Below, piece by piece: positions 1 through 10,202 of a DNA stretch of 62,595 nt. The position numbers were made by a program, and so were the translations under genes. The stretch's first letter is position 1; each line of letters begins with the position of its first letter. The notes under the pieces are model-generated. The model was not told the DNA's origin and did no database searches. It saw only the letters and a list, made by a program, of their open reading frames with translations. Where the stretch lies: positions 1-62,595 of the forward strand of contig MKUE01000004.1 of assembly GCA_001897675.1 (NCBI GenBank), in the 5' to 3' direction. The DNA is from Thiobacillus sp. 65-1059. Its GTDB lineage: Bacteria; Pseudomonadota; Gammaproteobacteria; Burkholderiales; Thiobacillaceae.

Positions 1-484
1 CGTCACCGCCACCGGCAACTTCCACGTCATCAACCACGACCACATGGCGAAGATGAAGGACCAGGCCATCGTCTGCAACATCGGCCACTTCGACAACGAA
101 ATCGACGTCGCTTCGATCGAGAAGTACCAGTGGGAGGAGATCAAGCCGCAGGTCGACCACGTGATCTTCCCGGACGGCAAGCGCATCATCCTGCTCGCCA
201 AGGGCCGCCTGGTGAACCTCGGCTGCGCCACAGGCCATCCTTCGTACGTGATGAGCTCCAGCTTCGCCAACCAGACCATCGCCCAGATCGAGCTGTGGCA
301 GGAGCGCGATTCCGGCAAGTATCCGGTCGGCGTCTACACTCTGCCCAAGCATCTCGACGAGAAGGTCGCGCGCCTGCAGCTGAAGAAGCTCAACGCGCAG
401 CTGACCGAGCTGACCGAGCAGCAGGCCGCCTACATCGGCGTGGCCAAGAGCGGCCCCTACAAGGCCGAGCATTACCGCTATTGA
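1..484 (+). CDS. ahcY: Adenosylhomocysteinase, C-terminal part (5' truncated by the window)
   Basis: This enzyme hydrolyses S-adenosylhomocysteine to adenosine and homocysteine in the activated methyl cycle, using bound NAD. About 160 C-terminal residues are visible, read from base 2. They include the conserved GHFDNEIDV segment, the [20 protein letters not shown] block, and the family's C-terminal tail ending in KAEHYRY, whose Lys and Tyr are known to reach the NAD site of a neighbouring subunit. The N-terminal catalytic part lies outside the window. The gene is followed within 25 bp by a small membrane protein and then metF, so homocysteine production and its re-methylation are grouped. Identification is secure; the upstream regulatory region cannot be seen. 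Confidence 0.97.
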   Translation, partial: VTATGNFHVINHDHMAKMKDQAIVCNIGHFDNEIDVASIEKYQWEEIKPQVDHVIFPDGKRIILLAKGRLVNLGCATGHPSYVMSSSFANQTIAQIELWQERDSGKYPVGVYTLPKHLDEKVARLQLKKLNAQLTELTEQQAAYIGVAKSGPYKAEHYRY

Positions 485-508
485 TCGATCCGTCCGAAGG
501 AGCGCGCC

Positions 509-856
509 ATGCGTCTGCTGCTGCTGTGGATACTGAATGCCGTCGCCCTGCTGGCGGTGACCTGGCTGCTGCCCTCGATTCAGGTATCGGGCTTCGGCAC
601 GGCGCTCGCCGCCGCGCTGGTGCTCGGCTTCATCAACACGCTGGTGCGGCCGGTGCTGACGCTGCTGACCCTGCCGATCACGCTGCTGACGCTGGGCGTT
701 TTCTACCTGGTGCTGAACGGCCTGCTGTTCTGGCTGGCCAGCGCGCTGCTGCCCGGATTCCAGGTGCAGGGCTTCGTCTCCGCGCTGGTCGGCGCGCTCC
801 TCTACGGCGTGATCGCCTGGGCGCTGTCCGCGCTCGTCCCCAATGCAAAAGGTTGA
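509..856 (+). CDS. Small integral membrane protein, phage-holin 4 / YvlD-like family
   Basis: The 115-residue product is almost entirely hydrophobic, with about four predicted membrane helices separated by short loops (for example GFINTLVRPVLTLLTLPITLLTL). This is the pattern of the phage holin family 4 / YvlD proteins, whose cellular function is unknown and which should not be read as evidence for a prophage. It sits 24 bp after ahcY and its stop lies 3 bp before the metF start, so it is probably co-transcribed with the methyl-cycle genes. In my recollection this ahcY/holin-like/metF order is common in betaproteobacteria. The start is supported by GAAGGAG about 9 bases upstream. Confidence 0.85.
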   Translation: MRLLLLWILNAVALLAVTWLLPSIQVSGFGTALAAALVLGFINTLVRPVLTLLTLPITLLTLGVFYLVLNGLLFWLASALLPGFQVQGFVSALVGALLYGVIAWALSALVPNAKG

Positions 857-859
857 AAC

Positions 860-1690
860 ATGAGCGCTCGTACTTACAGCTTTGAATTCTTTCCGCCGAA
901 GACGGCGGAAGGCGCCGAAAAACTGCGCGCCACCCGCAAGCAGCTGGCGCAGCTCAATCCCAAGTTCTTCTCCGTCACCTTCGGTGCCGGCGGTTCCACC
1001 CGCGACCGCACCCTGGAAACCGTGCGCGAGATCCAGGCCGACGGTTCGGAGGCCGCGCCGCATCTGTCGTGCATCGGCTCGACCGAAGCGAGCATCCGCG
1101 ACATCCTCAACGAATACAAAAGCCAGGGCATCCGCCATCTGGTCGCGCTGCGCGGCGATTTGCCCTCCGGCACCATGGACGCCGGCGAATTCAACTACGC
1201 CAACGAACTGGTGGCCTTCATCCGCAAGGAAACCGGCGACTGGTTCGAGATCGAAGTCGCCGCCTACCCCGAAGTCCATCCGCAGGCGCGTTCCTATACT
1301 GAAGACATGATCAACTTCAAGCGCAAGGTCGACGCCGGCGCGAATGCCGCGATCACGCAGTATTTCTTCAACGCCGACGCTTACTTCAGCTTCGTCGAAG
1401 ACGCACGCGCCCTCGGCGTCGGCATCCCCATCGTTCCCGGCATCATGCCGATCGGAAACTATGTGCAGCTGGCGCGCTTTTCGGATGCCTGCGGCGCGGA
1501 GATTCCGCGCTGGCTGAGGAAGAAGCTGGAAAGCTATGGCGACGACCTGGCGTCGATCCGCGCCTTCGGCCTCGACGTGGTGACCGACCTGTGCGACCGC
1601 CTGCTCGCCGGCGGCGCGCCGGGTCTGCACTTCTACACCATGAACCAGGCGGGGCCGAGCACCGTCATCTGGCAGCGGCTGGGGCTGTGA
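860..1690 (+). CDS. metF: 5,10-methylenetetrahydrofolate reductase
   Basis: The FAD enzyme reduces methylenetetrahydrofolate to 5-methyltetrahydrofolate, the methyl donor for methionine synthesis. The 276-residue length is normal for bacterial MetF. The N-terminal FEFFPPKT segment (catalytic Glu region), the SVTFGAGGSTRDRT loop and the QYFFNADAY/PGIMPI segments fit the TIM-barrel fold of the family. It begins 3 bp after the small membrane protein gene and probably forms one transcript with ahcY. The start MSARTYSFEFFPPK fits the family N-terminus closely. Confidence 0.97.
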   Translation: MSARTYSFEFFPPKTAEGAEKLRATRKQLAQLNPKFFSVTFGAGGSTRDRTLETVREIQADGSEAAPHLSCIGSTEASIRDILNEYKSQGIRHLVALRGDLPSGTMDAGEFNYANELVAFIRKETGDWFEIEVAAYPEVHPQARSYTEDMINFKRKVDAGANAAITQYFFNADAYFSFVEDARALGVGIPIVPGIMPIGNYVQLARFSDACGAEIPRWLRKKLESYGDDLASIRAFGLDVVTDLCDRLLAGGAPGLHFYTMNQAGPSTVIWQRLGL

Positions 1691-1770
1691 CGCCTTGCGC
1701 AAGCCTCGTTCCGCAAGACGCGCGCTGCCGGGCTGCGGCGCGTGACTGAGGCATTGCCGCCGGGAAAACA

Positions 1771-3645
1771 ATGAACCCGCCCCAGCCGGTACACAGCAAA
1801 TCCAGCGCCCTCGCGCTCGGCGCGCTCGGCGTCGTCTTTGGCGATATCGGCACCAGCCCGCTTTACACCATGAAGGAGGTCTTCGGCGGGCACCACCTGG
1901 CGCTCACCCAGGACAACGTCCTGGGCATACTCTCGCTGGTGTTCTGGTCGCTGATGCTGGTGGTTTCGCTGAAATACGTCAGCGTCATGATGCGGGCCGA
2001 CAACAAGGGAGAGGGGGGCATTCTGGCCCTGCTCACGCTCGCCCAAGGGCAGGCCCCGCTGGGCTCGCGCATCCGCTGGGTGCTGATGTCGCTGGGTTTC
2101 CTCGGGGCATCCCTGTTTTTCGGCGACAGCCTGATCACCCCGGCCATTTCCGTGCTGTCCGCCGTCGAGGGACTGGAAATGGGCGCGCCGGCGCTGCATC
2201 CCTTCATCGTGCCGCTGGCGCTGGGGATTCTGGTCGGGCTGTTCGTCATCCAGCGTCACGGCACGGCCGCCATCGGCAAGCTGTTCGGCCCGGTCATGCT
2301 GCTCTGGTTCACGGTACTGGGCCTGCTCGGGCTGCTGGGCATCCTGCGCAATCCGCAGGTGCTCGCCGCCCTGTCGCCGGCGTATGCCCTGCATTTCTTC
2401 GCCGCGCACGGCGTCGCCGGCTTCCTCATCCTCGGCGCGGTGGTGCTGGCGATCACCGGCGCCGAGGCCCTGTATGCCGATATGGGGCACTTCGGCCGCC
2501 GCCCCATCCAGCTGGTCTGGTTCGCCTGCGTGCTGCCGGCCCTGGTCCTCAACTACTTCGGGCAGGGCGCGCTGCTGCTCGCCAGTCCGGAGGCGGTGCG
2601 CAATCCGTTTTACATGCTCGCGCCGGAATGGGCGCTCTACCCCATGGTCGGTCTGGCCACCGTGGCGACCGTGATCGCCTCCCAGGCCGTCATCTCGGGC
2701 GCCTTCTCGGTGACCCGCCAGGTCATCCAGATGGGCTATGCGCCGCGCCTGATCATTCGCCATACCTCCGCCGCCGAGGCCGGCCAGATCTACATCCCCT
2801 TCGTCAACTGGACCCTGATGGCCGGCGTCGCCCTGCTGGTATTGGGCTTCCAGAGTTCGAGCAACCTGGCCGCCGCCTACGGCATCGCCGTTACCGGCAC
2901 CTTTGCCATCGATACCATACTGGTGTGCATGGTCATGCGCGTGCGCTGGGGTCTCAGCCTCGGCGCGACACTGGCCGGCATGCTGACCTTCCTCACCATC
3001 GATCTCGCCTTTTTCAGCGCCAATGCGGTCAAGATACCGGACGGCGGCTGGTTCCCGCTGGCCGTGGCGATGCTGGTTTTCACCCTGCTGGTGACCTGGA
3101 AGCGCGGCCGCGAGATCGTGCAACAGCGCCTGCAGGAGACTGCGCAGCCGCTCGCGCCTTTCGTGGGCGTGCTGCTGGCGCATCCGCCGATCCGCGTGCC
3201 GGGGACCGCCGTATTCATGACCGCCGACGCGCATGGCGCGCCATCGGCCCTGCTGCACAACCTCAAGCACAACAAGGTGCTGCACGAACGGGTGGTGATC
3301 CTGAATGTGCGCTATGCGGAAGTCCCGTATGTCGCCGCCGACAGGCGGCTGGAGATGGAGAAACTGGCCGAAGGCTTTTATCACGTCGTCGTCCGCTACG
3401 GCTTCATGGACGACATCGACATTCCCCTGGCCTTGTCGGAATGCGCTTGCGGCATGCAGTTCGAGCTGATGGACACCACCTTCTTCTTCAGCCGGGAAAA
3501 CCTGATCCCCACCCGCGGCGCCGGCATGTCGCCCTGGCGCGAGCATCTGTTCGCCACCATGGCGCGCAACGCCGCCAGTCCCATGACCTTTTTCCGCATC
3601 CCGGCCAACCGGGTGATCGAACTGGGCGCGCAAATCGAGATATGA
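1771..3645 (+). CDS. kup: Kup-type potassium uptake transporter
   Basis: The 624-residue protein is a low-affinity, probably proton-coupled K+ importer of the KUP/HAK family. The N-terminus carries the signature GVVFGDIGTSPLYTMKEVF, followed by about twelve membrane helices and a soluble C-terminal domain from roughly residue 460. Length and domain order are normal. It is separated from metF by 80 bp and converges with the next minus-strand gene, so it is probably an independent unit. No unusual residues were noticed. Confidence 0.96.
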   Translation: MNPPQPVHSKSSALALGALGVVFGDIGTSPLYTMKEVFGGHHLALTQDNVLGILSLVFWSLMLVVSLKYVSVMMRADNKGEGGILALLTLAQGQAPLGSRIRWVLMSLGFLGASLFFGDSLITPAISVLSAVEGLEMGAPALHPFIVPLALGILVGLFVIQRHGTAAIGKLFGPVMLLWFTVLGLLGLLGILRNPQVLAALSPAYALHFFAAHGVAGFLILGAVVLAITGAEALYADMGHFGRRPIQLVWFACVLPALVLNYFGQGALLLASPEAVRNPFYMLAPEWALYPMVGLATVATVIASQAVISGAFSVTRQVIQMGYAPRLIIRHTSAAEAGQIYIPFVNWTLMAGVALLVLGFQSSSNLAAAYGIAVTGTFAIDTILVCMVMRVRWGLSLGATLAGMLTFLTIDLAFFSANAVKIPDGGWFPLAVAMLVFTLLVTWKRGREIVQQRLQETAQPLAPFVGVLLAHPPIRVPGTAVFMTADAHGAPSALLHNLKHNKVLHERVVILNVRYAEVPYVAADRRLEMEKLAEGFYHVVVRYGFMDDIDIPLALSECACGMQFELMDTTFFFSRENLIPTRGAGMSPWREHLFATMARNAASPMTFFRIPANRVIELGAQIEI

Positions 3646-3688
3646 AGCTCGCCGCTCGTCCGGATGCGGCCTGCAGTGCCTGAAGCGC

Positions 3689-4003
3689 CTACAGCCAGGC
3701 GATGCGCTGCTGCAAGGCGGCCAGATCGGCCGCCACGTCCTTGAGCGTGGCGCCGTCGTCGCCGGACCCCGCGACCACCGCCTTGTCGGCGACCGGCACC
3801 AGGCTGTCGAGCTTGAAGCGGCCCTTGCCGGTCTGGTCGCGCAGAAAGCAGCCCTCGTCGAAGAACAGGCGGTCGCCGCTGGCGTCGATTTCTTCGGAGT
3901 CGACCGAATCGTAGCCGATCAGCCGGCGAATCCCGGCCAGTCCGTCAGCCAGCTCGACCGGACTGACGGTTTTCCGGTTGGCATCGATCAAATAGGCTTT
4001 CAT
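3689..4003 (-). CDS. Small conserved-looking protein of unknown function (104 aa)
   Basis: I do not recognise a named family. The acidic soluble protein begins MKAYLIDANRKTVSPVEL and has a segment (IRRLIGYDSVDSEEI) reminiscent of small DUF3846-like proteins, then a possible short helix at the C-terminus (VAADLAALQQRIAWL). It has no signal peptide, cysteine pair or catalytic motif. It lies 28 bp upstream-to-downstream of the aminotransferase gene on the same strand, on its promoter side in map terms but downstream in transcription, so it may be the tail of that transcript. The reading frame is supported by normal codon use and by a start followed by typical protein composition. Confidence 0.65.
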   Translation of the reverse strand: MKAYLIDANRKTVSPVELADGLAGIRRLIGYDSVDSEEIDASGDRLFFDEGCFLRDQTGKGRFKLDSLVPVADKAVVAGSGDDGATLKDVAADLAALQQRIAWL

Positions 4004-4031
4004 GGCGCGGCCTTTCCGGTTGTTGGGGGAG

Positions 4032-5147
4032 TCAGGGCAAACAGGCCTTGAGTGCTTTCAGGCAATAGTCGACGTTCTCCTGCTTGGCAGAATAGCCCAT
4101 CAGGCCGATGCGCCAGATCTTGCCGGCCATGTCGCCGAGGCCGGCGCCGATTTCCAGGTTGAACTCATTCAGCAGGCGAGCGCGCACCGCAGCCTCGTCG
4201 ACGCCTTCCGGCACGTAGATCGAGTTGAGCTGCGGCAGGCGCGCGGACGCCTCGACCACGTAGCGCAGGCCCATGCCCTCGAGCCCGGTCTTGAGCTTTT
4301 CGTGCATGGCGCGGTGGCGCGCCCAGGCGTTTTCCAGGCCTTCTTCCTCCAGCATCACCAGCGCTTCGTGCAGGCCGTACATCGGGTTGATCGGCGCGGT
4401 ATGGTGGTAGGTGCGCTTGCCGGCGGACTGCCAGTAGCCGAGCACCAGATTCAGGTCGAGAAACCAGCTCTGCACCGGGGCCGTGCGCGCCTTGATGCGG
4501 GCGATGGCGCGCTCGGAGAACGACACCGGCGACAGCCCCGGGGTGCACGACAGGCATTTCTGGCTGCCGGAATACGCCGCGTCGATGCCCCACTGGTCGA
4601 GCAGGACCGGTGTGCCGCCGAGGCTGGTGACGCAGTCCATGATGGTCAGCGCGCCGTGCTCCTGCGCGATCTTCGCCAGCGTCGCGGCGTCGCTCTGCGC
4701 ACCGGTCGAAGTCTCGGCATGCACAAACGCCAGCACCTTCGCATCAGGGTGCGCCTTGAAGGCGTCGCGCACTTTCTGCGGGTCGACCGGCGCACCCCAG
4801 GCGTCGTCGACGATCACCGGCACGCCGCCGGTGCGCTTGACGTTTTCCAGCATGCGGCCGCCGAACACGCCGTTCCTGCACACGATCACCTTGTCGCCCG
4901 GTTCCACCAGGTTGACGAAGCACATTTCCATCCCCGCCGAGCCGGGCGCCGATACCGGGAAGGTCAGCGCGTTTTCGGTCTGGAACGCCATGCGCAGCAT
5001 CGTCTTGATCTGCTCCATCAGGTCGACGAAGGCGGGGTCGAGGTGGCCGATGGTCGGACGCGCCATGGCGTCGAGGATGCGCTGCGGCACGTCGGAGGGG
5101 CCGGGCCCCATGAGAATGCGTTTGGGGGGAATAAAGGAAGCCGTCAT
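4032..5147 (-). CDS. Class V PLP aminotransferase (serine/alanine-glyoxylate aminotransferase type)
   Basis: This fold-type I pyridoxal-phosphate enzyme probably transfers an amino group from serine or alanine to glyoxylate. The 371 residues contain MGPGPSDVP at the N-terminus, the PLP-contacting Asp171 in LTIMDCVTS, and the Schiff-base Lys197 in SGSQKCLSCTPGL, all typical of alanine-glyoxylate / serine-glyoxylate transaminases. In a Calvin-cycle autotroph such an enzyme could recycle glyoxylate from phosphoglycolate; that role is inferred from the presumed organism and not from neighbours. Substrate preference cannot be settled from sequence. A 74-bp gap separates it from the upstream ttcA gene. 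Confidence 0.92.
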   Translation of the reverse strand: MTASFIPPKRILMGPGPSDVPQRILDAMARPTIGHLDPAFVDLMEQIKTMLRMAFQTENALTFPVSAPGSAGMEMCFVNLVEPGDKVIVCRNGVFGGRMLENVKRTGGVPVIVDDAWGAPVDPQKVRDAFKAHPDAKVLAFVHAETSTGAQSDAATLAKIAQEHGALTIMDCVTSLGGTPVLLDQWGIDAAYSGSQKCLSCTPGLSPVSFSERAIARIKARTAPVQSWFLDLNLVLGYWQSAGKRTYHHTAPINPMYGLHEALVMLEEEGLENAWARHRAMHEKLKTGLEGMGLRYVVEASARLPQLNSIYVPEGVDEAAVRARLLNEFNLEIGAGLGDMAGKIWRIGLMGYSAKQENVDYCLKALKACLP

Positions 5148-5221
5148 AACCTTGGTCTCTGTGTGGAAAACATCAACTAAAACAAAGGTTTGATTCTACG
5201 GGGAAACGGCGGCGCGGAGAA

Positions 5222-5973
5222 TCAGGCGGGCGGCTCGCCCATCAGCGGCTTCATCGCCGTGAGCAGGCTGTTGAAAATGCGCGGATGGACTTTCTCCTGC
5301 TCGGCCAGCATCTGCTTCATCGCGTAGCGCTGCTGCGGCTTGGCGAAGCAGGCCGGGCAGTTCTCGAAGATCACCGGCAGCCCGGCGTCGGCGGCGAAGG
5401 CGCGGGTCTGGCGTTCGCGCGCGTAGGCGAAGGGGCGGATGATGCGCAAATCGCCGGCGTCGTTCAGATAATGCGGCGACATGGTCCTGAGCTTGCCGCC
5501 GAACAGCATCGACATCATCAGCGTTTCGGCGAGGTCGTCCAGATGCTGCGCCAGCGCGACAACGTTGCAGCCCTGTTCGCGGGCGACGCGGTAGAGGATC
5601 CCGCGGCGCATCCTGGAACAGTATGCGCAATAGGAATCGCTGTCTTTCGTCAGCGTCTTTTGTGCTTCGGCCAGAATCGGCTGCGATTCGAGGAAATAGG
5701 GCACGCCGAGCCCGGCCAGATAAGGCTTGAGGGGCGCGGGGTCGAACTGGTCGGATTGCGGATCGACCGTGCAGGCCAGCAGCTCGAATTTCACCGGCGC
5801 CTTCTGCTGCAGGTGGTGCAGGGTGTGCAGCAGCGACAGCGAGTCCTTGCCGCCCGACAGCCCCAGCAGGATGCGGTCGCCGTCGCGGATCATGCGGTAG
5901 TCGCCGATGGCGCGCCCGGCGGCGGCGGCGAGCGAGCGGGAGGGCTTGATCCAGCCGTTGGGAAGGTCTTGAT

Positions 5974-5977
<4 letters not shown>
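5222..5977 (-). CDS. ttcA: tRNA 2-thiocytidine biosynthesis protein TtcA
   Basis: TtcA thiolates cytidine 32 of certain tRNAs using ATP and an Fe-S cluster. The 251-residue protein has the PP-loop SGGKDS at residues 41-46, the CxxC pair Cys117/Cys120 (SYCAYCSRMRRG), and a third ligand candidate Cys207 in ENCPACFAK, which match the cluster cysteines known in TtcA. The start is chosen at MNQDLPNGW because the ATG overlaps the msbA stop as ATGA, so translation is probably coupled. It is shorter at both ends than the E. coli protein but keeps all the key motifs. Confidence 0.94.
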
Positions 5978-7712
<1,735 letters not shown>

Positions 7713-7716
<4 letters not shown>

Positions 7717-9155
7717 AGCAGCAGCAGGGTGGCGAGCCCGAGGAAGATGAAGAAGCCCATGCTGTCGGTGGTGAAGGTGAGCAGCACCGACGAGCCGACG
7801 GCCGGGTCGCGCTTCAGGCGTTCCAGCGTCATCGGAATGAAGATGCCGGCCAGCGCCGCAACCAGCAGATTCAGCAGCATCGCCAGCGCCATCACCCCGC
7901 CCAGCGCCGGGCTGTCGTACAGCAGCCAGGCGAAGACGCCGACCACCGAGCCCCACAACAGGCCATTGAACAGGGCGACGCCGAGTTCCTTCACGATCAG
8001 GCGGCGCGCGTTGGCCTGGGTGATCTGGCCCAGCGCCAGGCCGCGGACGATCAGGGCGATGGTCTGGTTGCCGGTGTTGCCGCCGATGCCGGCGATGATC
8101 GGCATCAGCGCCGCCAGCGCGGCGAGCTTTTCGATCGAGCCCTCGAATGCGCCGATCACGCGCGAGGCGATGAAAGCCGTGGCGAGGTTGATTGCCAGCC
8201 ACATCCAGCGGTTCTTCGCCGAACGCCACACGGTGGAGAACAGGTCTTCCTCTTCTTTCAGGCCGGCCATCGACAACATGTCGGCGTCGGCCGATTCGCG
8301 GATGTAGTCGAGTACCGCGTCGACCGTGAGGCGGCCGATCAGCCGCCCCGCGACGTCGACCACCGGCGCCATCACCAGATCGTAGCGCTCGAACGCCTGC
8401 GCCGCCTCGTGCGCCTCGTCCTCGGGGTGGAACTTGACGAAATCCTCGACCATCACCGCCGCCACCGAGGCCTCGGGGTCGGTGGTCAGCAGTCTTTTCA
8501 GCGGCAGCACGCCGATGATCGCGTCATCGCGGTCGACCACGAACAGCTTGTCGAGCTGGTCGGGCAGTTCGCCGAGACGGCGCAGGTAGCGCAGCGCCAC
8601 TTCCAGCGTCACGTCGGCGCGGATGGTCACCATCTCGAAGTCCATCAGCGCGCCCACCGTGTCCTCCGGATAGGCCAGCGCCGATTGCAGGTGCGCGCGC
8701 TTCTGCGCGTCCAGCGTGGTCAGCAGTTCCTGGATCACGTCGTACGGCAGGTCGGCCGCGATGTCGGCGATCTCGTCGGTGTCGAGCGATTCGGCGGCAG
8801 CCAGCAGCTCCGCCTTGTCCATGGTCTGGATCAGCGATTCGCGCACCGAATCGGAGACTTCCAGCAGGATCTCGCCGTCGTGCTCCGCCTTGACCAGGTC
8901 CCATACCAGCCGGCGCTCGTCCAGCGGCAGCGCTTCCAGAATGTAGGCCACGTCCGCCGGGTGCAGCGTTTCCAGATGCCGCTGCAACTCGGTCAGGTTC
9001 TGCTTGTGCACCAGGTTCTCGACCAGATCCTGGCGCGGCCCGCCCTGCTTGTGGACGAGCTCCTCCACCAGCTGCATCTTGGCAAGCAGCGCCTGCACCT
9101 GCGCGAGGCTGGTTTCCAGGTTGTCCTGCGACTGGTTTTCGAGGTTTTCGGTCAT
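7713..9155 (-). CDS. mgtE: MgtE-type magnesium transporter
   Basis: The 480-residue Mg2+ channel/transporter has the usual three parts: a cytosolic helical N domain rich in acidic residues (to about residue 160), paired CBS domains (for example GVLPLKRLLTTDPEASVAAVM and APVVDVAGRLIGRLTVD), and about five membrane helices containing MPIIAGIGGNTGNQT, the conserved pore region. Cytosolic Mg2+ binding to the N/CBS domains gates the pore in studied homologues. It is the first gene of the coupled run mgtE-msbA-ttcA. The start is an ATG with MTENLENQSQDN, upstream of which lies the long gene-poor region of the KilA-N island. Confidence 0.95.
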
Positions 9156-9498
9156 GGGGCGGATGTCAAAAAGCCCCGCGATTGTAACGCGCTATGGGTT
9201 GCGGACGGGCGGCACGCTGCTGATTTGGCTGGCCCCGGTCCTGCAGCGCCGAGGCGGTCGGCTCAGAGCGGCACGGGCGCAAGCTGCCCCAAGGGGAGGG
9301 GGCGGGCTGGCGGAGCCAAGCGTCCGGTTCTCGGCCTTTGCAGACTGTCATGGGGAACGCCGTGATGGTCTGCTTTGGAACCGGAACTGACGCCCACAAA
9401 TGGGTAGGAGAATGTGATTTTGAAAGACCTACCCCCAGCTTTTTTGTGTGTTTCGGTAAGCAGGCCGAGGTCACACCGCAGACTACAGATCACTATTA

Positions 9499-9514
9499 GC
9501 GCACGATTGTGCGC
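9499..9514. repeat. Inverted repeat GCGCAC-GATT-GTGCGC
   Basis: A perfect 6-bp inverted repeat with a 4-base spacer lies in the gene-poor region. It could be a protein-binding dyad or a small hairpin. No T-run follows on either strand, so it is not an obvious terminator. Confidence 0.5.
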
Positions 9515-9742
9515 GTCAGGTGTGATGGGCGGGACGTGAGTGAGTTACCAGGTGCGAAGCGACATGGCCTGGGTGTTCGCCGCTATGTGAAGGACCGCAC
9601 AGCCTGCATCCACTGCAGGGCGAAGCCCGTCACGCAGCCAGAGGACTGTGGTCGGACTTAAACCCGGTGCCGCCATGGGAGTAGCGGGCAGCGGTCAGAA
9701 ATAAGAATGGAAAAACTGAATGACCTTGCGGTCCGATAAATT

Positions 9743-9765
9743 GTGCCGCTAGTTTCCAGCGGCAC
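9743..9765. repeat. Perfect 8-bp stem-loop GTGCCGCT / AGCGGCAC
   Basis: Bases 9743-9750 pair perfectly with 9758-9765 around a 7-base loop. On the minus strand the stem is followed by AATTTA, giving a weak terminator-like shape for minus-strand transcription. Its function is unknown; it may be a remnant of a mobile-element end. Confidence 0.5.
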
Positions 9766-9940
9766 CATCATGTCTGCACGATGGCAACAGCCGGGTGCTG
9801 CTGACTTTCTTTGGGCTTGAGGAATCCTGACAGTCCGATTACGGACACCTATTGCAGGTGATGAAAAAGTACATTCATTTTTAAAGTTTAGCAATTTCAA
9901 TGGCTTGCGACGTTGTTGCGCGGTACAACCCCGGCTTCCC

Positions 9941-9949
9941 TGTGGATAA
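9941..9949. promoter_or_regulatory. Consensus DnaA box (TGTGGATAA, reverse of TTATCCACA)
   Basis: The nine bases match the strong DnaA box consensus exactly and lie next to an AT-rich stretch (ATGATAAAATATTTT, 9961-9975). A single box is not an origin. It may be chance, a DnaA-titration site, or a remnant of a plasmid or phage replication region. Confidence 0.35.
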
Positions 9950-9974
9950 CTTCGAGCGCAATGATAAAATATTT

Positions 9975-10035
9975 TCAGGTCGAAAAATTAAGCCCCGCGG
10001 TTGCGACGCGAGGCTTAGTGAGGTCTTCGACCTGA
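9975..10035. ncRNA. Nested double stem-loop element
   Basis: An outer 10-bp perfect stem (TCAGGTCGAA 9975-9984 with TTCGACCTGA 10026-10035) encloses an inner 11-bp stem with one mismatch (9989-9999 with 10007-10017, loop 10000-10006). Read on the minus strand, the inner stem is followed by AATTTTT, so it also resembles a factor-independent terminator. Read on the plus strand, it could be a structured leader about 170 bases upstream of the KilA-N gene. The structure is clear from the sequence. Calling it an RNA rather than a DNA element is inference. Confidence 0.4.
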
Positions 10036-10129
10036 GTCCGCAACGGTTGGCTCCTACCACGAAACGGCCGTTGCGTTTTTCTGAATTGCGGCGCGGATTA
10101 TTACCCGGCTTATTGCTATCTGTAAATAA

Positions 10130-10147
10130 TATTAGCACACGCTAATA
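10130..10147. promoter_or_regulatory. Operator-like dyad TATTAGC-ACAC-GCTAATA upstream of the KilA-N gene
   Basis: A perfect 7-bp inverted repeat with a 4-base spacer lies about 55 bases before the KilA-N start in AT-rich DNA that includes a TAATAT -10-like hexamer at 10127-10132. It overlaps the likely promoter, which is the usual place for a repressor operator. The binding protein is unknown; autoregulation by the adjacent protein is possible but unproven. Confidence 0.45.
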
Positions 10148-10202
10148 ATTCAGCAATTGCTGGGGGTTTCCGTTGCTGCAGGCATGATGAAAGGATATTT
10201 CG

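Larger units (their letters stand above)
9156..10202. other. Gene-poor 1-kb region with several structured elements
   Basis: No convincing gene is visible. Short readings on both strands lack recognisable domains and ribosome sites and have mixed composition. The DNA is more AT-rich from about 9,660 onward than the flanking genes. It holds several inverted repeats (9499-9514, 9743-9765, 9975-10035, 10130-10147) and one consensus DnaA-type box (9941-9949), each listed separately. The region separates mgtE from the KilA-N gene and probably came in with it, but no integrase, transposase or flanking direct repeat was found. Confidence 0.6.

Noticed and set aside
1633-3633. A 666-codon minus-strand reading frame
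   Set aside because: It is antisense to kup, is His/Gln/Arg rich, and shows no family features.
9166-9474. Minus-strand 102-codon reading frame in the KilA-N island
   Set aside because: It has no recognisable domain and no good ribosome site, and it runs into the promoter side of mgtE.
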